DNA of 64,000 nt from Haladaptatus halobius (GCF_020618475.1 NZ_CP085335.1:1860001-1924000), one strand, 5' to 3'; numbered from the stretch's first letter, positions 43,138 through 52,824 are shown. Numbers and translations: made by a program. Notes: generated by a model from the sequence alone, not told the origin.

Positions 43138-44607
43138 TCAGTCGTCCGAACTCGCGTCTTCGATGACGGGCCGGGTCGCGTCGCGGTCGGTCTCCTCGCC
43201 GTCGATGTCGTAGGGATATTCGCCGGTCACGCAGCCCAGACAGAGGTCGTCCTGTTCGGTGCTCAGAGACTCCGCGATTGCCTCCTTCGAGAGGTAGGCG
43301 AGGCTGTCGGCGTCGATGGCGTCCCGGATGTCCCCGACCGACTTGTCCGAGGCGATGAGCTCCTCGCGAGTCGCCATGTTGATGCCCATGTAACAGGGCG
43401 CGACGATGGGTGGAGCGCCGATTCGCATGTGGACTTCCTCGGCCCCACAGTCCTTGAGCAGTTGGACGAGTTGGGTCGACGTCGTCCCGCGGACGATGCT
43501 GTCGTCGATGAGCGTCACGGTTCGCCCTTCGACGGTGGATTTGATGGGGTTGAGTTTGAGACGAACTGCGCGCTCCCGCTCGTCCTGCGTCGGCATGATG
43601 AACGTCCGCCCGACGTAGCGGTTCTTCATCATCCCTTCCGCGAACTCCACGTCCGAGCTGTCCTCTTGGGCCGCTTCCGCGTACCCCGAGGCGAACGCGC
43701 GCCCCGAGTCCGGTACGGGCATCACCACGTCCGTTTCGATGCCGTTTTCCTCCCAGAGCTTTCGGCCGAGTTCGCGCCGCACCTCGTAGACGAGATTGTC
43801 GTCGATGACGCTGTCCGGGCGGGCGAAGTAGACGTGTTCGAAGAAGCAGTGGGCGGTTCGCTCGCGCTCCACGAGTTGGTAGGTGTCGAACCCCTCGCCG
43901 TCGGGTTGGAGGACGACCAGTTCGCCGGGGCGCACGTCGCGGACGAGTTCGCCGTCGATGGTGTCGATGGCCGCCGATTCGGAGGCGACGACGTATCCGT
44001 CCTCGACCTCGCCGATGACGAGGGGCCGGTTTCCTTCGGGGTCGCGCACGCCGAGAACGGTATCGTCGTGCATGATTGCGAGCGAGTACGAGCCGTGGAT
44101 GCGGTTCATCGTCCGCTTGACGGCGCGGATGAGGTCTTCTTCGAGCAGGTTGCGCGCGAGGTCGTGGGCGATGACCTCGGTGTCGCCGTCGGAGGTGAAG
44201 GCGTGACCCTTTCCGGCGAGTTCGTCCCGAATCTCGTCGGAGTTGACGAGGTTCCCATTGTGCGAGAGCGCGAGCGACCCGCTCTTGAACGAGACGGTGA
44301 AGGGCTGGGCGCAACTCTTGTCCACGCTTCCGGCGGTCGGATACCGAACGTGACCGATTCCGGCGCTTCCGGCCAGGCCGTCGATATCGTCCTCGCCGAA
44401 GGCGTCGCCGACCAGTCCCATCTCGACGTGGCTGTGCTGTTGGAATCCGTCGTGCGTGACGATACCCGCGGACTCCTGCCCGCGATGTTGGAGGGCGTAC
44501 AAAGAGTAGTAGAGGGGACGTGCGGCGTCTCGACCCGCCAGCGACGCGCCGACGACGCCACACTTTTCGGTTGGTTTTTCGAGGTTCCCGGCCCGGCCAC
44601 CTGACAT
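43138..44607 (-). CDS. purF: Amidophosphoribosyltransferase PurF
   Basis: This 489-residue enzyme makes phosphoribosylamine from PRPP and glutamine, the first step of purine synthesis. The N-terminal propeptide (15 residues) precedes catalytic cysteine C16 (KCGVVGA). The glutaminase domain has YALQHRGQESAGI. The PRPP loop is VTLIDDSIVRGTT. Cysteines in HCFFEHVYFA, APCYMGI and CLGCVTGEYP fit the iron-sulfur cluster of the Bacillus-type enzyme. A purine gene in isolation here; no operon partner is visible. Confidence 0.95.
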   Translation of the reverse strand: MSGGRAGNLEKPTEKCGVVGASLAGRDAARPLYYSLYALQHRGQESAGIVTHDGFQQHSHVEMGLVGDAFGEDDIDGLAGSAGIGHVRYPTAGSVDKSCAQPFTVSFKSGSLALSHNGNLVNSDEIRDELAGKGHAFTSDGDTEVIAHDLARNLLEEDLIRAVKRTMNRIHGSYSLAIMHDDTVLGVRDPEGNRPLVIGEVEDGYVVASESAAIDTIDGELVRDVRPGELVVLQPDGEGFDTYQLVERERTAHCFFEHVYFARPDSVIDDNLVYEVRRELGRKLWEENGIETDVVMPVPDSGRAFASGYAEAAQEDSSDVEFAEGMMKNRYVGRTFIMPTQDERERAVRLKLNPIKSTVEGRTVTLIDDSIVRGTTSTQLVQLLKDCGAEEVHMRIGAPPIVAPCYMGINMATREELIASDKSVGDIRDAIDADSLAYLSKEAIAESLSTEQDDLCLGCVTGEYPYDIDGEETDRDATRPVIEDASSDD

Positions 44608-44768
44608 AGGCGTCCATAGCGCGGGCCGGTAGTAAAAACTCTCGTTATCGTGCCGAATTCAGTATCTCGAAAACACGAAATATGCACGATTATGCGTATC
44701 GTCGGGCGCGAGATACCGGCGGCTCGACGGTCGATGCCCGGAAAGAGTGAAAAGATCCGCGGCGGAAG

Positions 44769-44945
44769 TTAGTTGTCGCCCGCTTTGCTCTGCCACTCGT
44801 AGTCGCGTCGTTTGCTTGATTTGCCGAATCCGCACGACGAGCAAACCTTCTTCCGAATGTGGTAGGACTTCTCGCCGCAGCGACGGCACTTCACGTGTGT
44901 CGTCTTGTTCTTCTTGCCCTGGCTTGGGGTTCCTGCACCAGTCAT
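44769..44945 (-). CDS. rpl37e: 50S ribosomal protein L37e
   Basis: This 58-residue protein, [20 protein letters not shown], carries the zinc knuckles [10 protein letters not shown] and [13 protein letters not shown], then [11 protein letters not shown]. It is the archaeal/eukaryotic ribosomal protein L37. It was below the usual length cut-off for frame searches. Its ATG overlaps the LSm gene's stop by four bases, an operon arrangement conserved across archaea. Confidence 0.95.
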   Translation of the reverse strand: MTGAGTPSQGKKNKTTHVKCRRCGEKSYHIRKKVCSSCGFGKSSKRRDYEWQSKAGDN

Positions 44946-45124
44946 GGAGTGATCGAAACGACGTTATCGCCGCGTATAATGGTTGTGTCTTCGTCCTCGA
45001 TGACGAGGTTCATATGCTGGTCGTAGCCGGTAAGCGTGCCGGTGAACTCCTCGCCACCCTTCAACTGCACGGTCACCGCGGAGTTCAGCGACGCTTCGAG
45101 CACGTCGAGTGGTCGTCCGCTCAT
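44942..45124 (-). CDS. lsm: LSm (Sm-like) RNA-binding protein
   Basis: This 60-residue protein, [20 protein letters not shown], has the Sm1 strand block [24 protein letters not shown] and the Sm2 motif [12 protein letters not shown]. It forms a ring that binds U-rich RNA. It is the first gene of the lsm-rpl37e operon. A TATA-like TTTATC lies about 25 bases upstream of its ATG, consistent with a leaderless message. Confidence 0.95.
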   Translation of the reverse strand: MSGRPLDVLEASLNSAVTVQLKGGEEFTGTLTGYDQHMNLVIEDEDTTIIRGDNVVSITP

Positions 45125-45190
45125 ATCAACAAACCCAGTGTTTGCGTTGATAAACGTACCGGAACGCGAGTCAGAGCGATCGACTCCGAA

Positions 45191-46258
45191 TCAGAGGTCG
45201 ACCGCGAACTCGTCCCGGTTGCTCGACCGTGCCGCGAACTCGGCGAGGAGCTCCGTCGCGGCCTCCAGGTCGTCCGTGTCGATGACTTCGACCGGCGTGT
45301 GCATGTACCGGTTCGGCAGGCCGAGATTGAGCGACGGCGTGCCGCCTCGGGCTGTGAAGAAGGCATCCGCGTCGGTTCCGGTGCGGATTCCCGACGCCTG
45401 CAGCTGGACGGGGATGTCCGCCTCACGTGCGGCCTCGCGCACCACCGCGACGACTTCGGGGTGGTTCGCGCTTCCGCGTGCGACGACGGGGCCGCCGCCG
45501 AGGTCGACGTCGATGTCCTTGAACCGTTCCTCGTTCGTCAGGTCGGGACTGTCCATCGCGTGGGTCACGTCGATAGCGACGATGGCGTCGGGGGTGAGGT
45601 CGAAACCGACCATCTTGGCTCCTTGCAAGCCGACCTCCTCCTGTACCGTGCTCACGGCGTACACCGTCGCGTCCGCGTCGCGTTCCGCCGCGCGTCGGAG
45701 GGCCTCGGCCGCGACCCACGTCCCGACGCGGTTGTCGATGCCCGGCCCGGCCAACCTCGTCCCGTGGAGTTCTTCGACGGTGGGGGAGAAGACGATGGGG
45801 TCGCCCACGTCCACGAGTTCCTCGGCTTCGCGCTCGTTCGCCGCGCCGATGTCGACGTGCTGTTCGACGATATCTTCGAGTTCCTCGTCCTCCCGTTCGC
45901 GGAGGTGGATCGCCCGTTGGCCGATGACGCCGCGGACGACGCCATCATCGGTCTGGATTTCGACGTGCTGTCCCTTGGAGACGGTGCGATCCGAGCCGCC
46001 AATTCGGTCGATTCGGAGGAATCCGTCCTCGTCAATACCGGCGACGATGAACCCGATCTGGTCGGCGTGTCCCGCGAAGGCCAGTTCGGGGCCCTCGCCC
46101 TCGGCGACCGCAACGGCGTTGCCGTACTCGTCGGTTCGTACCTCGTCGGCGAACTCGGAGACGTACTCGACCCACGCGCGCTGGCCGGGTACTTCGAACC
46201 CCGAGGGACTCGGCGTCGTGAGTAACGTTTTCAGGAATTCGCGTCGTTTTTCGTTCAT
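45191..46258 (-). CDS. M42-family metallopeptidase (glutamyl aminopeptidase/TET type)
   Basis: This 355-residue peptidase matches the M42 family of large dodecameric aminopeptidases. Metal ligands: H in AGHADQIGF, D in GPGIDNRVG, catalytic E in STVQEEVGLQG, D in IDVTHAMD and H in NRYMHTPVEV. The start MNEKRREFLKTLLTTPS was chosen over 46327. It cuts peptides released by the proteasome. It is not linked to neighbours. Confidence 0.93.
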   Translation of the reverse strand: MNEKRREFLKTLLTTPSPSGFEVPGQRAWVEYVSEFADEVRTDEYGNAVAVAEGEGPELAFAGHADQIGFIVAGIDEDGFLRIDRIGGSDRTVSKGQHVEIQTDDGVVRGVIGQRAIHLREREDEELEDIVEQHVDIGAANEREAEELVDVGDPIVFSPTVEELHGTRLAGPGIDNRVGTWVAAEALRRAAERDADATVYAVSTVQEEVGLQGAKMVGFDLTPDAIVAIDVTHAMDSPDLTNEERFKDIDVDLGGGPVVARGSANHPEVVAVVREAAREADIPVQLQASGIRTGTDADAFFTARGGTPSLNLGLPNRYMHTPVEVIDTDDLEAATELLAEFAARSSNRDEFAVDL

Positions 46259-46368
46259 ACGGGAAATCGGGAGGCGGCGTATCTTCAACCTCCCGGATAC
46301 CACCACTTCGTGTAACTGATGTTTCATCTATCCCGAACCGATAAGGCAGAGATTACCGAAGGAGGAGT

Positions 46369-46572
46369 ATGGGAGTTTTCGAACTTCACCTACACGAGCC
46401 GAACTTCACGCTGAACGTGGGCGGAGACGATTCGTCCGCGGAGTCGTCGCTCGACTGGGGGCGAACCGACGGAGACGAATCAGGGCCGGCGATCGCGGGG
46501 AAACTCGGCCCGTTACTCGTCGTGCTCGCCGTCGTCGTGTTGGCGATGCGCAGGAACAGACGCCGGGGGTAG
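46369..46572 (+). CDS. Small single-pass membrane protein
   Basis: This 67-residue protein starts MGVFELHLHEPNFTLNVGGD, has a soluble acidic part, then a hydrophobic segment LGPLLVVLAVVVLAM and a basic end RRNRRRG (cytoplasmic by positive-inside rule). A strong ribosome site, GGAGGAG, ends three bases before the ATG. Function unknown. It is co-directional with the zincin gene and could share its transcript. Confidence 0.65.
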   Translation: MGVFELHLHEPNFTLNVGGDDSSAESSLDWGRTDGDESGPAIAGKLGPLLVVLAVVVLAMRRNRRRG

Positions 46573-46613
46573 GAGACAGAAGCATTTTGTCGGCTCGAAC
46601 CCAACGGGGAATC

Positions 46614-47567
46614 GTGAATCTCTATCGTAGCGTCCGGGCCGTCACGAACGCGTCCGGAACCGGCCCCATCGACTGGGCCGCGGTCGCCGAAGCTGCGAAG
46701 GCGGCGACGGATACCGGCTCCATCGATCTCTCGTCCGCGGAGCAATCGGCGTACGCGAACGACGTGCGCGACGCCCGAAGCCGCGTTCGAGCGGTGTCAG
46801 GCGTCTCGTTCGACGTGCCGGACACCGTCGAGATCCAGAACCGCCACCACTGGATCGACGCGAACATCACGACGTTTCGGCGCGTGATGGAACCCATCGA
46901 GGAACACGGCCCGACGGTGCTCCCCGACGTCGCCCGCGTCCTCAACACGGGGACGATGTCGGTGATGCTCTCGCTCCTCGGCAACAACGTCCTCGGGCAG
47001 TACGATCCCCTCCTGCTCGCGGAGGGCGACGAACACGCCCTCTACTTCGTCCACCCGAACATCGAGCGCATCGCGGGGAAGCTGGACGTGGATTTCGACC
47101 GATTCCGCAGGTGGATCGCCTTCCATGAGGTGACCCACGCCGCGGAGTTCGGCGCGGCCCCGTGGCTCTCCGACCACCTCGAAGCGCAGATGGAGTCGGG
47201 CGTCGAAGCGCTGGCTCACGGCGAGGTCGACCGCGAGGCGTTCCGGACACTCGACGCCGCGATGACCTCCGTCGAGGGCTACGCCGAACTCCTCATGGAC
47301 GAGGCGTTCGACGACGAGTACGAAGACCTCCGGCGGAAGATCGAGGCGCGGCGCAAGGGGATGAACCCCCTCTCGAAGCTCGTCCGACGACTACTCGGTC
47401 TCGGCTTGAAACGCAGACAGTACGAGCGCGGGAAGGCGTTCTTCGAGCACGTGGTCGAATCGAGGGACATCGAAACCGCGACGCGGGTGTGGGACGCGCC
47501 GGAAAACCTCCCGAGCGACGATGAACTCGACCACCCCGAGCGATGGCTGGCTCGAGTCGGCGCGTAG
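46614..47567 (+). CDS. Zinc-dependent metalloprotease-like protein (DUF2342 zincin)
   Basis: This 317-residue protein has the zincin motif HEVTH in WIAFHEVTHAAEF and the downstream EGYAELLMDEAF, which fits the third zinc ligand pattern. The family is known as DUF2342, sometimes annotated as coenzyme F420 biosynthesis-associated. The start is GTG at 46614 (VNLYRSVRAVTNASG), 41 bases after the small membrane gene. The C-terminus is basic (GLKRRQYERGKAFF). Function unproven. Confidence 0.85.
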   Translation: MNLYRSVRAVTNASGTGPIDWAAVAEAAKAATDTGSIDLSSAEQSAYANDVRDARSRVRAVSGVSFDVPDTVEIQNRHHWIDANITTFRRVMEPIEEHGPTVLPDVARVLNTGTMSVMLSLLGNNVLGQYDPLLLAEGDEHALYFVHPNIERIAGKLDVDFDRFRRWIAFHEVTHAAEFGAAPWLSDHLEAQMESGVEALAHGEVDREAFRTLDAAMTSVEGYAELLMDEAFDDEYEDLRRKIEARRKGMNPLSKLVRRLLGLGLKRRQYERGKAFFEHVVESRDIETATRVWDAPENLPSDDELDHPERWLARVGA

Positions 47568-47583
47568 TTGCGGTTTCCCGATC

Positions 47584-48594
47584 TCACCCTTCAGGAATTA
47601 GTTTTCGAACATCGTCCCTCTCCGCCGTCGTTCCGCGTTCGACGCGCCACGACGAGCAGGCATTCGCCAGCGCGAGCACCGGTTCCCACTCCATTCCGAC
47701 CGCGAGAGCGAACGTCATTCCGCCGGAGAACCTATCTCCGGCCCCGGTCGTTCGCTCGACAGTCGAAACGGGGAGATTTTCGACCGTCACGGTTCCGTCG
47801 CGGGTCGCGGCGACCGCCCGGCTTTTGCCGTGATAGACGACCGCCGAGACGTTCGCGTTCGCCCTCACCGCATCCAGTTTCCTCGCGTCCGACCTCCGAG
47901 ACGCGCCGACCTGCTCGGCGAGTAGCTCTAACTCCGGACGATTCACGCTCACGACCACGTCGAATCTAGCGTCGAGGTCGGCGAGTGCGTCGAAACAGTC
48001 GGCCACGAAGTCGTCGGTAACGTCGGTCAAGTCGCCGGGGTCGAAGACGAACGCGCCGCCCGAACCGCCTCGGGACGCGAGGTATCGAAACATGTCCGTC
48101 AATGCCGGAAACGACGTGACGTTCCCGCAGCAGACACCGTCCGCATCGAAGACTCCCGTCAGATCACCGCCGGCCGCGACCCGTAGGTCGGCTATCGTCC
48201 ACTCTCGAATCGCCTCGGGCTCGGTCACGAGCATGACGGCGTCGCCCTCTAACTCCACCACCGAAACCGAGGCCGGCTCCCCCATCGAGCGGTTGGCGTA
48301 CGGGAGGTCGGCGAACGTCGGGTGGTCGAGGTGCCCGAACAGCGTGACGCGACCGCCGAGCGCGTGAGCCTGCGTCGCCATGTTCACCGCCTGTCCGCCC
48401 GCCTCGCGGTCTCGGGGTTCGAGGCGGAACGACTCCGCTCCGTCACTGAGTTCGCTTCCGAACCCCTCTCTGGAGCTAACGTACCCGTCGCCGTCGCGGA
48501 CTCGGCAGTATATGTCCACGCTTCCGTCCGGAAACGCCACGATACTGGGGGCGGACGGCGTCCGTAGTTCGTCGCGGAGTTCGTCGTAAGACAT
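47584..48594 (-). CDS. PfkB-family carbohydrate kinase
   Basis: This 336-residue kinase has the PfkB C-terminal signature TTGAGDRFSGGMTFAL with catalytic aspartate, and N-terminal motif AGGQAVNMATQAHALGG. It phosphorylates a sugar or nucleoside; the exact substrate is not clear. I chose the ATG at 48594 (MSYDELRDELRTPSAPS). The frame is convergent with the zincin gene (16 bases between ends). Its cysteine-containing strand FDADGVCCGNV is unusual but not disabling. Confidence 0.9.
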   Translation of the reverse strand: MSYDELRDELRTPSAPSIVAFPDGSVDIYCRVRDGDGYVSSREGFGSELSDGAESFRLEPRDREAGGQAVNMATQAHALGGRVTLFGHLDHPTFADLPYANRSMGEPASVSVVELEGDAVMLVTEPEAIREWTIADLRVAAGGDLTGVFDADGVCCGNVTSFPALTDMFRYLASRGGSGGAFVFDPGDLTDVTDDFVADCFDALADLDARFDVVVSVNRPELELLAEQVGASRRSDARKLDAVRANANVSAVVYHGKSRAVAATRDGTVTVENLPVSTVERTTGAGDRFSGGMTFALAVGMEWEPVLALANACSSWRVERGTTAERDDVRKLIPEG

Positions 48595-48644
48595 GTGACG
48601 AGTTCGGACGCCCGCCTCAAAAGAGTACGGTGGACAGCGGTCGG

Positions 48645-48845
48645 TCATCGCGTTATCCAGTCGAGGTACCACACCAACAGCCCACCGACGACGAGTCCGC
48701 TCAGCACCGCGACCGCCATACCGACCGCACTCGCACCGGCGTGGAGCGCGATGAGTCCGCCCGAGGAGCCGACGAGCAGGACGATTGCGGCTTTCAGGCG
48801 GCTCATCGCGGCGGTTCGCTCTTCGCTGGATATCGGCCCGACCAT
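48645..48845 (-). CDS. Small two-segment membrane protein
   Basis: This 66-residue protein starts MVGPISSEERTAAMSRLKAA, with hydrophobic segments at about 18-38 and 41-60 and a short basic end (DWITR). No family is recognised. Its ATG shares one base with the stop of the SnoaL-like gene (TGATG), so the two are translationally coupled, though the proteins are not evidently related. Confidence 0.6.
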   Translation of the reverse strand: MVGPISSEERTAAMSRLKAAIVLLVGSSGGLIALHAGASAVGMAVAVLSGLVVGGLLVWYLDWITR

Positions 48846-49219
48846 CAGAGTTCCCGTGCGATGCTGACGTGCATGCCGGTGAAAACCCATTCGTCTTCGT
48901 CCCGTTCGAGGACGCCGCTCCACCGAGTGTCGAACGCTCGCCGCAGACCCGTCCGAGCGTCGACCCACGCGAGTCGAACGTCGTCAGAGAACCGGGCGAA
49001 CTCGCTTTCTTCGACCACCCGGAAGCGCTCGCTCTCGACGTTCCAGTCGGCGGTGGCGTTCGTCTGTTCGCACAGTCCCGCCGCGATTTCGTCGTATCCC
49101 GTGAGGCGTTCGCTAATTCCGAACTTCACGACATCCTCCCGCGCGGCGAAGAACGGATGTAGAGGGTCACCTCGCCGGAGTGCCTCGTAGTAATCGTGTA
49201 CCGTGTCTTCGGCCCCCAT
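48845..49219 (-). CDS. SnoaL/NTF2-like protein
   Basis: This 124-residue protein has the NTF2/SnoaL-like cone fold pattern: MGAEDTVHDYYEALRRGDP, then a helical HPFFAAREDVVKFG and strands VRLAWVDARTG and RWSGVLERDEDEWVFTGMHVS. Similar proteins bind small ligands or act as isomerases; no catalytic set is certain. It precedes the small membrane protein gene with a shared base. Confidence 0.78.
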   Translation of the reverse strand: MGAEDTVHDYYEALRRGDPLHPFFAAREDVVKFGISERLTGYDEIAAGLCEQTNATADWNVESERFRVVEESEFARFSDDVRLAWVDARTGLRRAFDTRWSGVLERDEDEWVFTGMHVSIAREL

Positions 49220-49344
49220 GCGAAGTGGGTGCGAACGGGAGGTGCTTAAACCCCGGCGGGACTGGGTGAAACGTCCGTTTGTGTCACCTGTTCACGAGGA
49301 TGGTTCGTGAAGGCGGTCGTCAGTTTTTCGTCGGTGAAGCCGTA

Positions 49345-49908
49345 CTACTGAAATCCGCGCCCGACTTCGTCCTCGTCGATGAGGTCGTCCAGCTCCGAAC
49401 TCAGCAGTTTCTCCGCCTCCTCGAACGTCTCCGAGAGGTCGCCGACCGACTCCGGGCGGTCGTAGTTGTCGAAGTCCATCGGCCCGAAGGCCGGGCTTTC
49501 TATCGCCTCCATCACGTCGTCGAATAGGTCGGCGGCCGAGGTCGGCGCGTCCGCGTGAGCTTTGATGGTCTCTTCGAGTCGTTTCGCGCGCACCTCGGCC
49601 TCCTTCTCGTTCGGGCGTTCTCGCTCCGGGTGGCGAACCGCGAACCGACCGCCGCGGAACTCCTTTTCGGGGAGGTAGCTCCCTATCTCGTCGTCCAATT
49701 TCCGGGCGACCTGTGCGCCGACGCCTCGAACCTGAAACGGATTTTTCGCGTACGTCTTTAGGTGGTACAGACCTGCGCTCGGGTGGCCGAGGTAGAGGTC
49801 TTCGCCGACACCGCCCGCTCGCGCACCCCCGGCGGCCCGCCAGCCCTCGGGGTCGACGTCGCGGTCAATAACGTCTTGGAGAACGTCCTGCCAGTCTCGA
49901 ACCCGCAT
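49345..49908 (-). CDS. Conserved haloarchaeal protein of unknown function
   Basis: This 187-residue protein begins MRVRDWQDVLQDVIDRDVDP. Blocks GEDLYLGHPSAGLYHLKTYAKNP and VRGVGAQVARKLDDEIG look like a conserved soluble domain; the C-terminal half is acidic helices (LSETFEEAEKLLSSELDDL). I recognise the LYHLKTYAKNPFQ pattern only as a recurring haloarchaeal protein without name. It is divergent from the helicase gene. Confidence 0.72.
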   Translation of the reverse strand: MRVRDWQDVLQDVIDRDVDPEGWRAAGGARAGGVGEDLYLGHPSAGLYHLKTYAKNPFQVRGVGAQVARKLDDEIGSYLPEKEFRGGRFAVRHPERERPNEKEAEVRAKRLEETIKAHADAPTSAADLFDDVMEAIESPAFGPMDFDNYDRPESVGDLSETFEEAEKLLSSELDDLIDEDEVGRGFQ

Positions 49909-50175
49909 GGGTACACCCTGTCACGCCGAGGAGATTAACGTGTCGCTTTTTCGGATTCGTGCGCCGGTTCCATCGGCGAGTTTCGAGTGGCCGAATGGTC
50001 AGTGATCGTGCGCTCGAAAAGTTGCGGACACCCTTCGGGAGGCGATTTCGGCATCGGTGTGACCGTGTTCCCGAACGCCCTCGTGGATTCATTCCTAGAA
50101 ACGGAAACGTCGCGGTGTTATCTCCGAACGCCGCAACCGACAGAATTTTTCGCGCCGAAGCAGTACGAACTGCTT

Positions 50176-52824
50176 GTGAATCTACGGGGGATAGTCTCCG
50201 AACCGGGCGAAGTGCGAACCGTCACGACGCGGTACGGCGAACGCGAACTCGCCGAGGTGGTCGTCCAGCCGGACGACGACGCGCCGCAGACGGTGACGCT
50301 GTGGGGGAAGTGGACCGAGACCGCCGAGCAACTCCGCGAGGGGATGGAACTGCTGGTGACCGACGTCGAGGAGTCGGAGTACCGGGGCGAGACGCAGTAC
50401 GCGACGGGCGAAGAATCTTACGTCGTGGTCGAACCCTCGTTCATCGTGGACGTAACCGACGTTCGCTCGTGGGTGCAGTGTCCCCGGATGTACTACCTGA
50501 ACAAGCTCTCAGGAATCCCCCTGAACTACCCCGTGGTGAAAGGGACGGTCGTCCACGAGGTGTTCGGCGACCTGCTCCGCGGGCGCGACTTGGACGATTC
50601 TATCGACGAGCGCGTCGAGGAGGCGGGGTTGGAACTCGGCTTACTCGGCCGTGAGGCGGAGGAAGTCGCGGGCGAGGTTCGCCAGAACGCCTGCGCCATC
50701 GAAGGCTGGCTGGAACAGGGCGTCCTGACCGACACCGACGAGTGGCGGAGCGAGTACACCCTCATCAGCAAACGGTTCGGCATCAAAGGGCGGTGCGACG
50801 CGCTCCGCCGAGGTATGCCCGTCGAGTTGAAGACCGGGAAGAACACGAACCGCGAGCCGCGCTTTCAGGACAAGATTCAGGCGGCTTGCTACGCCTTACT
50901 CCTCCAAGAACGCGACGTTCCGGCGGACACCGGCACCCTGCTCTACACCAAAAACACCGCCTTAGACCGTACCGAGGAGTCGGGCGACCTCTCGCCCGCG
51001 AAGGAGTTCTCCATCGGAAAGGGTCTCCTTGAGTTCGTCGTCCGAACCCGCAACGCGATCGCCGCGATGGAGTTCGACATGGACGTTCCGACGGGCTACG
51101 AGGCGAACGCCAAGTGTCAGTACTGCTTCGAGAAGGACACCTGCATGGTCGTCTCGGGTCGGCTCGACCAGGAGTCGAAGGCCGGGCAAATCGGCACCCC
51201 GATCCCAGAGGACGAACGCGAGTATTTCGACCGGAAGTACCGCGAAATCGAAGAGGAGCGCCGAGCGACCCACGCGGAGTACGCCAAACTCTGGGAGCAG
51301 ACCGCGGAGGAGCGCGCGAACGACGACCGCGCACTCGTCGACTTGGAGCCGGTCGGTCAGCACCAGCGCGACGGTGGGCGGTGGGAACTCACCGCCCGGA
51401 AAACGGACGACGCGGTCTCGAAAATTCGGGAGGGAGACGTGGTGCTCGCCAGCAACGGCCATCCCGTCAGAGGGCACGCGGAACTCGCCCGCGTCGAGAA
51501 ACTGACCGACGAAATCGTCGTCACGACGGACGAATCGGTCGAACTCCGGCGGCTCGACGTGTACCCCTCTGAAATCTCGACGGATCGGATGCTCACGGCG
51601 CTCCACGACTGCCTGCTGAAAGGCGATGAGCGCAGGAAAGACGTGCTGTTCGGGCGGCGGGAACTCGAGTTCGCCGACGACCGAGAACCGTTCATCGCCA
51701 ACAACGACTCGCAGAACGCGGCGGTGAACCTCGCCGTCAACGCCGAGGACTGCGCACTCATCCACGGCCCGCCCGGCACCGGGAAGACTTACACCATCGC
51801 GCGAACAGTCAGAGCGTTGGTCGAACGAGGCGACCGCGTCCTGCTCTCGGCGTTCACGAACCGCGCGGTGGACAACGCGCTGGAAGCGCTCAGGGAGCAA
51901 GGATTCGAGGACGTAGTGCGCGTCGGCACCGAAAGCGGCGTCCGCGAGGATATGCAAGACCTCAAACTGAAGCGCGGCGGCGACCCCAACGACCGCGCCG
52001 CGGAACTTCAGGGTGCCGGCGTCGTCGCCGCGACAACCGCGACCTGCGGCTCACGAGTCATGCGCGCACAGGAGTTCGACGTGGCGCTCGTGGACGAAGC
52101 CTCGCAGTTGACCGAACCCGCCAGCCTCGCCGCCGTCAACCTCGCCGACCGATTCGTCCTCGTCGGCGACCACCACCAACTTCCGCCCGTCGTTCGAGCC
52201 GAAAACGACCTCTCGGAGTCGCTGTTCGAGCGTCTCGTGGAGCGGTATCCCGACGCCTCCGTCATGCTCGAACGCCAGTACCGGATGGCACAGCGAATCC
52301 AGGCCTTCTCGTCACGAGAGTTCTACGGCGGCGCGCTTCGCCCCGCGAGCGGCAAAGTGGCCGTCCAACGAATCGCCGACCTGCCGAGCGTCAAGAGCGA
52401 CGCGCTTCCGCCGGAACTGCGCGACAGCGTGACGTTCGTCGACCCTGACGGAAAGTCGGTCGGGAACACGAACTCCGTGGAGGCTGAGCACGTCGGCGAT
52501 ATCGTCGCCCGATTCGCGGCGGCGGGCGTCGCACACGAGGACATCGGCGTCATCGCACCCTTCCGGGCGCAGGTCGCGGAGATATCCCGCCGGGTTCCGG
52601 CGTCGGTGGCGGTCGACACGGTAGACCGATTTCAGGGGTCGAGCAAGGAGGTCATCGTCGTCTCGTTCGTCGCCACGGGTGATCTGGACAGCCCCATCTT
52701 CGACGACTACCGCCGGGTGAACGTCGCGCTGACCCGAGCCAAGAAGTCGCTCGTTCTCGTCGGCGACGAGAGCGCGCTTCGCTCCGAACCCCTCTACGAC
52801 CGGATGCTTGACTGGGCGACCTGA
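50176..52824 (+). CDS. Dna2-like fusion: Cas4/RecB nuclease plus SF1 helicase
   Basis: This 882-residue protein joins three parts. An N-terminal OB-like domain (about 1-80, VRTVTTRYGERELAEVVV), then a Cas4/RecB-type nuclease with GTVVHEVF (His), ELKTGK (E-x-K) and cysteines in VQCPRMYYL and CQYCFEKDTC that suit an Fe-S cluster. The SF1 helicase has Walker A GPPGTGKT, Walker B DEASQ, GDHHQLPP, LERQYRM, VDRFQGSSKE and RRVNVALTRAK. Such enzymes act in replication and repair as in yeast Dna2. The frame is open to 49987, but the extra 63 residues are unlike the family, so I start at the GTG 50176. Confidence 0.88.
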   Translation: MNLRGIVSEPGEVRTVTTRYGERELAEVVVQPDDDAPQTVTLWGKWTETAEQLREGMELLVTDVEESEYRGETQYATGEESYVVVEPSFIVDVTDVRSWVQCPRMYYLNKLSGIPLNYPVVKGTVVHEVFGDLLRGRDLDDSIDERVEEAGLELGLLGREAEEVAGEVRQNACAIEGWLEQGVLTDTDEWRSEYTLISKRFGIKGRCDALRRGMPVELKTGKNTNREPRFQDKIQAACYALLLQERDVPADTGTLLYTKNTALDRTEESGDLSPAKEFSIGKGLLEFVVRTRNAIAAMEFDMDVPTGYEANAKCQYCFEKDTCMVVSGRLDQESKAGQIGTPIPEDEREYFDRKYREIEEERRATHAEYAKLWEQTAEERANDDRALVDLEPVGQHQRDGGRWELTARKTDDAVSKIREGDVVLASNGHPVRGHAELARVEKLTDEIVVTTDESVELRRLDVYPSEISTDRMLTALHDCLLKGDERRKDVLFGRRELEFADDREPFIANNDSQNAAVNLAVNAEDCALIHGPPGTGKTYTIARTVRALVERGDRVLLSAFTNRAVDNALEALREQGFEDVVRVGTESGVREDMQDLKLKRGGDPNDRAAELQGAGVVAATTATCGSRVMRAQEFDVALVDEASQLTEPASLAAVNLADRFVLVGDHHQLPPVVRAENDLSESLFERLVERYPDASVMLERQYRMAQRIQAFSSREFYGGALRPASGKVAVQRIADLPSVKSDALPPELRDSVTFVDPDGKSVGNTNSVEAEHVGDIVARFAAAGVAHEDIGVIAPFRAQVAEISRRVPASVAVDTVDRFQGSSKEVIVVSFVATGDLDSPIFDDYRRVNVALTRAKKSLVLVGDESALRSEPLYDRMLDWAT

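Noticed and set aside
43429..44604. 391-residue plus-strand frame antisense to purF
   Set aside because: Valine- and glutamate-rich mirror translation of a GC-rich gene; no start signal or motif.
42956..44617. 553-residue minus-strand frame opposite-phase to purF
   Set aside because: Composition is arginine-rich with no motif, while purF in the other phase has complete catalytic motifs.
49987..50175. N-terminal extension of the Dna2-like protein
   Set aside because: 63 residues, basic and unlike the acidic haloarchaeal pattern; the family start fits the GTG at 50176.
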